In this document: positions 6,998 through 11,537 of the stretch, in pieces | How positions within the stretch are numbered: the first letter of the stretch is position 1 | How the letters are laid out: each line of letters starts with the position of its first letter | Assembly (NCBI GenBank): GCA_900546835.1 | Contig: UREH01000070.1 | Coordinates: 1-11,537, forward strand | Reading direction: 5' to 3' | DNA length: 11,537 nucleotides | From: an uncultured Porphyromonadaceae bacterium | GTDB taxonomy: Bacteria > Bacteroidota > Bacteroidia > Bacteroidales > Muribaculaceae | Notes under the pieces: model-generated | Told to the model about the DNA's origin: nothing | What the model saw: only the letters and a program-made list of their open reading frames with translations | The model's database searches: none | Program-made: the position numbers and the translations under genes

Positions 6998-9900
6998 ATG
7001 AGAATCCTTAGCTATATATCAGCAGCCTTTATTATATTGCATGCTGCCACCATGCAGGGCGAAAACAATCTTCTCCATCTCGGAAGAGACTGCGGACTGT
7101 CAAATAATTATATCATGAGCATAGCTCAGGACCACAACGGCTTCGTATGGGTTTCTACTGAATCCGGACTCAACAGATTTGACGGCACAAGGTTCACGCC
7201 CATAAAGAGCGAAGAGGGATCGCTTGCCGCTGATGAATTAAACAGGATTGCCTTTGACCCGGAAAGCAACACGCTGTATATATGCACTCAACGCAACGGG
7301 CTTGATGCCCTTGATTGCGACTCTTATATTTTCACTCATTACAATGACAGTTCGCATCGAGGCAACCTTGCAAGCAACGGAATTACCGACATCGCCCCTG
7401 CATCAAACGGCATTGTGTGGGTGGCAACCTATACGTCTGGACTCGACAGGCTCGATACAAAGAATGGGAAGTCCACACATTTCAATTCCCAGACTGTCAA
7501 AGGATGGTGCGACAATAAGCTTTGGACTGTAAAACTGTCTTCAGATGGCAAGAAAATATATCTGGGACACGTGGACGGAGGATTCTCAATATTCATTCCC
7601 GGTGAAAAACGGTTTAAAAATTACAAGCACACCCCCACCGACCCCACTTCCCTGCCGGGCAACAATGTAAGGGACATTTTAGTCGATCCGATAGGCAATG
7701 TATGGATCGGCACCGACAAGGGACTGGCTTTGTTCAATCCCGAAAAAGGGAACTTCACGGTGTTCCGACACAACCCTTCTGAGCCGGGGTCTCTTGTTTC
7801 AGACGTGATACACCATCTGAGCAGGACTTCCGACGGGCGACTGTGGATATCCACTGAAAACGGAGGATTAAGCGTCTTGAACATCAACGACACATTTCTG
7901 CAATCTCCCGCCGACATAAAATTCACCAACTACACGACCGGTACTCCCGAAACATTCAGACTCTCTAACAAGACTATAAAATGCACCTTTGAAGACCATT
8001 ACGGGAATATATGGATCGGCACTGCCGGAGACGGTCTGGACATTATATCATACAGACCGTCGCCTATCAGACGCCGCCACTCCTCATCTTTACACAACCG
8101 GCTGTCGGACAATTCAGTGATGTCGATGGGAATTTATGGCGACTCTTTATTCGTGGGCACCGACTCCAAGGGTTTAGACATATTCGTCAATGGCAATTAC
8201 GCCGAAAATGTCAACTCAGACAATTCCCCTCTCGGAGACAATGCCGTGTTGTCACTGGCAAAATCGAAGAAAGGGGAAATATGGATGGGTACCTACGGCG
8301 GCAATGTGGTGGTACGGAAGAAAAACGGAGCATTCCTCAAAATAGAGATACCCGGCTCTATCGATGTCAGGGACTTCGCGGAGACTGCAGACGGATTCAT
8401 GATTGTAGCCACGGGACGCGGTCCAGCCGTTGTAAGCGGCACCGGCGAAATCAAGACCTTATGGAACAATGATGGCCACAACACCGATGAATGGTTGCGC
8501 ACATTGCTTGTCAGGAATAACGGCGAAATATGGATCGGCTCTTTCGGAAGCGGAATCGCGATATACGATAGCCATTTCAGACTCAAAAGGCGGCTTAATG
8601 TCAACAACCATCTATATTCAAACACCATAAACCATCTGGTCGAATACAATGGCGATGTGTGGGCGGCAACAGGGAAAGGGCTTGTCAGATTGGACCGCCA
8701 AGGGAACGTCACACGCATTTTCACACGTGAAGACGGTCTTTCTGACAATGTGGTGATGTCACTGACAGTTGATACCTCCAAAAGGCTCTGGATAGCCACG
8801 GGCAATGGGCTATGCGTAATCGATTCTTCCGGAAAAATCAATAGCTATCACACCGGTTATGGCTTATCCAGAGCTGATTTCTACGGAGCCAGTGCCGCTA
8901 CTGACAGTGACGGCAATATATATTTCGGTTCTCATAACGGTCTGTATTCATTCAACCCAGACATACTTTCAATGAAAGTATCCATCCCGTCTCCGCATAT
9001 AACGGGCATAAGCATTTACGGGAACAAAAGAGGCCGCGTTGATCATGAATATTACACAATGCCCTCTGACCTCACTCTCAAGCACTCGCAGAATACTATG
9101 CTTGTAAGGTTCGGGCTTACCGATGCGGCCGTGGCCCAGTCCGTCGAATGGAGCTACCGGCTGGAGGGATTGAACGACAGATGGATACCGACGGCAGCCG
9201 AGCCTGGCATCCTGTTGAGCAATCTTCCCGCCGGAAGCTACAGATTGATCATCAAGGCATTTATCCCCAATCAGAAAGAAGAGTCCACAATTGAAATGCC
9301 ATTCCGCGTGAACCCGCCTTTCTGGGCTTCCATCTGGGCATACATGTTATATGCAATAGTACTCGCCACCATAATAATCCTCGGGATGAGATTTTACCGC
9401 AAACGCCTTGAACTTGAATATTTCCTGAGCCTCGAAAAGGACAAACGAAGCAGGGAACATGAAATGGTGGCGGAACGAATGAGGTTTTTCACCAATATAA
9501 CCCATGAACTCAGGACACCACTCACACTGATCATAGGACCCATCGACGATCTTACAAACGACCCTTCGCTGCCTACACCCCAGCGCCGCAAAATGAGCAT
9601 AATCTATAATTCAGCGACACGCCTCCTCGACCTGATCAATACCATCCTTGAATTCCGCAAAACCGAAACCGGCAACAGGGAACTCGCTGTCGAATATGCC
9701 GACATTTCAAGCCTTGTGGCAGACATAGGCATGCGATATGATGTCCTGAACACAAATCCACTTTTACACATCAACATTGACATAGCCCCGGGAGACTATA
9801 AATTATGGTTCGACAAGGAAACCATGAATATCATTATAGACAACCTTATGTCGAACGCTTGCAAATACACCACAGAAGGCTCAGTAACCATCAAACTCTC

Positions 9901-11044
9901 GAAAAGCTCAGAGGGCGACGTGCCTTTCACGGAAATAAGCGTGCGCGACACCGGACTCGGTATCAGCCAGGAGTCGTTGCCGCATATATTCGACAGATAT
10001 TACCGCGACAGCAAATCTTCCAACCGTCTTGGAACCGGAATAGGGCTTGCATTGGTATACAACCTTGTAAAACTACATGAAGGCGAAATTTTCGTTGAAA
10101 GCGTTCAGGGGGAAGGGTCTGTATTCACAGTCAGGCTTCAGTCGCTGAACACATATCCACATGCCAATAAGCAAGAGACCGGATTGAATACTATTAACGA
10201 GGCACAGGACATACATGACAGTCCGACAGAAGAACGGGGAGAAAAGCCACGTGTGCTAATAGTCGATGACAACATCGATATACTCAACTATATATCAGAA
10301 TGCCTTGGAAACGAATATTCCGTTTCCACAGCTACCGACGGAAACAAAGGGCTGCAAAAGGCATTGTCAATAATACCAGACATTATAATAACCGACCTGA
10401 TGATGCCCAATATGGACGGCATAACATTCATAAAATGTCTTAAGAATCACACTGAGACAAGTTTTATACCCGTGCTTATCATAACTGCAAAAGTGTCGGA
10501 AGACGCAAGAACGGAAGCTTACGACTGCGGAGCAGATTCCTTTATAACCAAACCTTTCTCTTCTAAACTATTGCGGTCGAGGCTCAGGAATATCATACAG
10601 CAACGTCAGCTCTCGGCAAGATATGCTCTTGAAGAGAAGTTCGGGCATAAAAATGATAAGCCGGATTCTACCTACAGCCCTATGACCGATGCCATGACAC
10701 AGGCTGACCGGGAATTTATTGAACGCATCAGCAATCTCATCAACAACAACATCGGAAACGGGAAGCTCGATGTAAAGAATATAGCGGATGCCATGGCAAT
10801 GTCTCATTCCACACTGTATCGTAAAATCAAAACAATCACAGGATTGTCCATTGCCGCACTTATCCGGAAATGTCGCGCCCATAAAGCTGCGGAACTGCTT
10901 AAGTCAGGGAAATATACGGTTTCTGAAGTAGCTATGATAGTAGGTCTTGAAAATATCGGGAACTTCCGGCAATGCTTACGAGAAGAATTCAATATCAACC
11001 CCTCGGATTTCATACGCAAAGTCTCACAAGGAAACAAACAATGA
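6998..11044 (+). CDS. Hybrid two-component system sensor/regulator (HTCS)
   Basis: A 1348 aa single-protein two-component system that senses a glycan fragment in the periplasm and controls PUL transcription. After a signal peptide (about 1-21), 14 Reg_prop-type units run from about residue 37 to 654 (pattern D-G-x-W-I-G-T-x-x-G-L), enough for two seven-bladed propellers. A Y_Y_Y domain follows (about 690-770, YRLEGLNDRWI, SNLPAGSYRL), then one membrane helix (about 776-798). The histidine kinase has its H-box FFTNITHELRTP with H836, N-box NLMSNACKYT (949-958), G1 DTGLGI (984-989), F-box and G2 GTGIGL (1012-1017). The receiver domain begins RVLIVDDN (1085-1092), with acceptor D1133 in DLMMPNMDG and K1185. 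A C-terminal AraC-type domain spans about 1240-1341. All phosphorelay residues are intact. It is transcribed divergently from the operon, the usual layout for a regulator of its neighbour. The second AraC helix-turn-helix is slightly atypical (GLENIGNFRQCLREEF). Confidence 0.97.
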   Translation: MRILSYISAAFIILHAATMQGENNLLHLGRDCGLSNNYIMSIAQDHNGFVWVSTESGLNRFDGTRFTPIKSEEGSLAADELNRIAFDPESNTLYICTQRNGLDALDCDSYIFTHYNDSSHRGNLASNGITDIAPASNGIVWVATYTSGLDRLDTKNGKSTHFNSQTVKGWCDNKLWTVKLSSDGKKIYLGHVDGGFSIFIPGEKRFKNYKHTPTDPTSLPGNNVRDILVDPIGNVWIGTDKGLALFNPEKGNFTVFRHNPSEPGSLVSDVIHHLSRTSDGRLWISTENGGLSVLNINDTFLQSPADIKFTNYTTGTPETFRLSNKTIKCTFEDHYGNIWIGTAGDGLDIISYRPSPIRRRHSSSLHNRLSDNSVMSMGIYGDSLFVGTDSKGLDIFVNGNYAENVNSDNSPLGDNAVLSLAKSKKGEIWMGTYGGNVVVRKKNGAFLKIEIPGSIDVRDFAETADGFMIVATGRGPAVVSGTGEIKTLWNNDGHNTDEWLRTLLVRNNGEIWIGSFGSGIAIYDSHFRLKRRLNVNNHLYSNTINHLVEYNGDVWAATGKGLVRLDRQGNVTRIFTREDGLSDNVVMSLTVDTSKRLWIATGNGLCVIDSSGKINSYHTGYGLSRADFYGASAATDSDGNIYFGSHNGLYSFNPDILSMKVSIPSPHITGISIYGNKRGRVDHEYYTMPSDLTLKHSQNTMLVRFGLTDAAVAQSVEWSYRLEGLNDRWIPTAAEPGILLSNLPAGSYRLIIKAFIPNQKEESTIEMPFRVNPPFWASIWAYMLYAIVLATIIILGMRFYRKRLELEYFLSLEKDKRSREHEMVAERMRFFTNITHELRTPLTLIIGPIDDLTNDPSLPTPQRRKMSIIYNSATRLLDLINTILEFRKTETGNRELAVEYADISSLVADIGMRYDVLNTNPLLHINIDIAPGDYKLWFDKETMNIIIDNLMSNACKYTTEGSVTIKLSKSSEGDVPFTEISVRDTGLGISQESLPHIFDRYYRDSKSSNRLGTGIGLALVYNLVKLHEGEIFVESVQGEGSVFTVRLQSLNTYPHANKQETGLNTINEAQDIHDSPTEERGEKPRVLIVDDNIDILNYISECLGNEYSVSTATDGNKGLQKALSIIPDIIITDLMMPNMDGITFIKCLKNHTETSFIPVLIITAKVSEDARTEAYDCGADSFITKPFSSKLLRSRLRNIIQQRQLSARYALEEKFGHKNDKPDSTYSPMTDAMTQADREFIERISNLINNNIGNGKLDVKNIADAMAMSHSTLYRKIKTITGLSIAALIRKCRAHKAAELLKSGKYTVSEVAMIVGLENIGNFRQCLREEFNINPSDFIRKVSQGNKQ

Positions 11045-11063
11045 ACATAATCGTTTATCTGAC

Positions 11064-11092
11064 AAAACCATCAACAGCCATACATGGTTTTT
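11064..11092 (+). terminator. Possible hairpin terminator after the HTCS gene
   Basis: AAAACCAT (11064-11071) and ATGGTTTT (11084-11091) form an 8 bp perfect stem with a 12-base loop, followed by a T at 11092 that makes a run of five Ts. It lies 20 bp after the HTCS stop. The stem is AT-rich and so weak. It also overlaps the 3' end of the small converging ORF at 11071-11226, and with its A-run on the other side could act in both directions. Confidence 0.4.
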
Positions 11093-11226
11093 GACATTCG
11101 TCCATAACGTCCTCCACATAATATGTTGAGCAAGCGTGGTGTCAGATACCGCAAAGCAATGAATGCGATCGATGATACAGCTACATTGGTAATAAATGCC
11201 ATAAAGAAACATCCGATGCCAGACAT
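11071..11226 (-). pseudogene. Short hydrophobic ORF, probable frameshifted tail of the adjacent gene
   Basis: A 51 aa reading frame starting at ATG 11224-11226 and ending in TGA. It reads MSGIGCFFMAFITNVAVSSI and continues AFIALRYLTPRLLNIL, with a basic tail. This is one convincing membrane helix of about 22 residues followed by positive charges, which is more protein-like than a random frame. It overlaps the signal-peptide ORF at 11181-11378 in a different frame. The frame stays open upstream to a TGA at 11257-11259, so one indel between 11181 and 11256 would join the two into a protein of about 100 aa: signal peptide, short extracytoplasmic segment, membrane helix. It ends 26 bp from the converging HTCS stop. 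It may instead be an independent small membrane protein or non-coding; I do not recognise a family. Confidence 0.35.
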
Positions 11227-11378
11227 AATCCCGGATTCACTACAATCTTTATGGAATCAAGTTGAAATTCCTTAACAGGTTTGCCAATAGATACAATTTT
11301 GAAGCCATCGGGCAATTCTGCAAGAACAGCTGAAGAGAAGCAAATTAAGAATATGAGAGTGGAAATAAAGCGATTCAT
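11181..11378 (-). CDS. Small exported protein or 5' fragment of a broken gene
   Basis: A 65 aa ORF with a textbook signal peptide (MNRFISTLIFLICFSSAVLA, residues 1-20, cleavage after AVLA) and then ELPDGFKIVSIGKPVKEFQL (21-40). That part looks like a genuine mature N-terminus. The last 20 or so residues look less natural and the frame stops at 11181, while another frame over the same bases becomes strongly hydrophobic; see 11071-11226. Its ATG overlaps the stop of the upstream partial gene as ATGA (11375-11378), a typical sign of translational coupling, so the start is credible. I do not recognise the family. It is most likely the start of a gene broken by a frameshift or internal deletion, and less likely a complete small secreted protein. 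Confidence 0.5.
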   Translation of the reverse strand: MNRFISTLIFLICFSSAVLAELPDGFKIVSIGKPVKEFQLDSIKIVVNPGLCLASDVSLWHLLPM

Positions 11379-11537
11379 AAGCGGTTGATTTTATTGCAGA
11401 CTTGCTGAACGTGGTCGAGGCCGTAGAGCAACGAATGGCTGTCTATGCCCAACCACATAAAGAGAGTGTGTAGTTTTTGATATATAATGCTCCCCCAAAA
11501 ACGGACCGGTTTGGAGCGCAAGATAGTAACCAAAAAA
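11375..11537 (-). CDS. C-terminal end of an unidentified protein, cut by the window edge
   Basis: An open minus-strand frame enters from the right edge and runs for 53 residues to a TGA at 11375-11377. It includes RSKPVRFWGSIIYQKLHTLF, then MWLGIDSHSLLYGLDHVQQV, and ends NKINRL. The composition is protein-like, with two Trp and no long low-complexity tracts, and the stop overlaps the next ATG in the ATGA pattern. That coupling is the main reason to prefer this frame over a 31-codon plus-strand frame lying exactly antisense to part of it. The 5' part is outside the window and I do not recognise the family. It appears to belong to a separate minus-strand operon converging on the HTCS, not to the PUL operon. 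Confidence 0.42.
   Translation of the reverse strand, partial: FLVTILRSKPVRFWGSIIYQKLHTLFMWLGIDSHSLLYGLDHVQQVCNKINRL

Noticed and set aside
8293..8841. 182-codon minus-strand open frame inside the HTCS gene
   Set aside because: It is antisense to the repetitive beta-propeller coding region; the low-complexity Pro/Ser/Leu composition is a by-product of that repeat.
6998..8960. Degenerate repeats spaced about 120-170 bp
   Set aside because: These follow the 14 propeller blades at protein level and are explained by the HTCS coding sequence; they are not a CRISPR array or DNA repeat element.
11381..11473. 31-codon plus-strand open frame reading DFIADLLNVVEAVEQRMAVY
   Set aside because: It has no good start codon and is codon-for-codon antisense to the partial minus-strand gene, which has the better supporting context (ATGA overlap).
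11490..11515. Imperfect palindrome around ACCGGT as a possible insertion-sequence end
   Set aside because: There is no matching second end, target-site duplication or transposase in view, and the arms contain mismatches.

Overview
The window is a compact glycan-foraging locus (polysaccharide utilization locus, PUL) from a member of the Bacteroidota, almost certainly order Bacteroidales. The evidence is an adjacent SusC/SusD pair, a one-protein hybrid two-component system (HTCS) regulator, lipoprotein signals followed by acidic residues, and -7 promoter elements of the Bacteroides TAnnTTTG type. Genus cannot be fixed from the sequence; a gut Muribaculaceae, Bacteroidaceae or Prevotellaceae member would all fit.

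Layout. Bases 4-37 are not genomic: they are an untrimmed Nextera (Tn5) library adapter, so the left end is an assembly end and the PUL is cut off just after its glycoside hydrolase. Bases 50-6808 hold a four-gene minus-strand operon, in transcription order: a small lipoprotein (139 aa), a SusC-type TonB-dependent transporter (1005 aa), a SusD-type glycan-binding lipoprotein (543 aa) and a GH30-type glycoside hydrolase lipoprotein (527 aa). A 189 bp divergent intergenic region (6809-6997) carries a perfect 9-5-9 inverted repeat and one -7-like element facing each way. Bases 6998-11044 on the plus strand encode the 1348 aa HTCS sensor/regulator.

Downstream of the HTCS (11045-11537) there is a hairpin with a T-run, then small converging minus-strand reading frames: an incomplete gene at the right edge, a signal-peptide ORF joined to it by an ATGA stop/start overlap, and an overlapping hydrophobic ORF in another frame that looks like the tail of the same gene after a frameshift.

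How it works together (inference from the family): the surface GH30 enzyme and SusD, perhaps helped by the small lipoprotein, bind and cut a glycan. SusC imports the oligosaccharides. The HTCS senses a breakdown product in the periplasm through its 14-unit double beta-propeller and activates the divergent operon through its cytoplasmic AraC domain, plausibly at the inverted repeat. The GH30 assignment suggests a beta-linked glycan such as a beta-1,6-galactan or beta-1,6-glucan, but the exact substrate cannot be read from the sequence. No CRISPR array, tRNA, rRNA or convincing insertion sequence was found.
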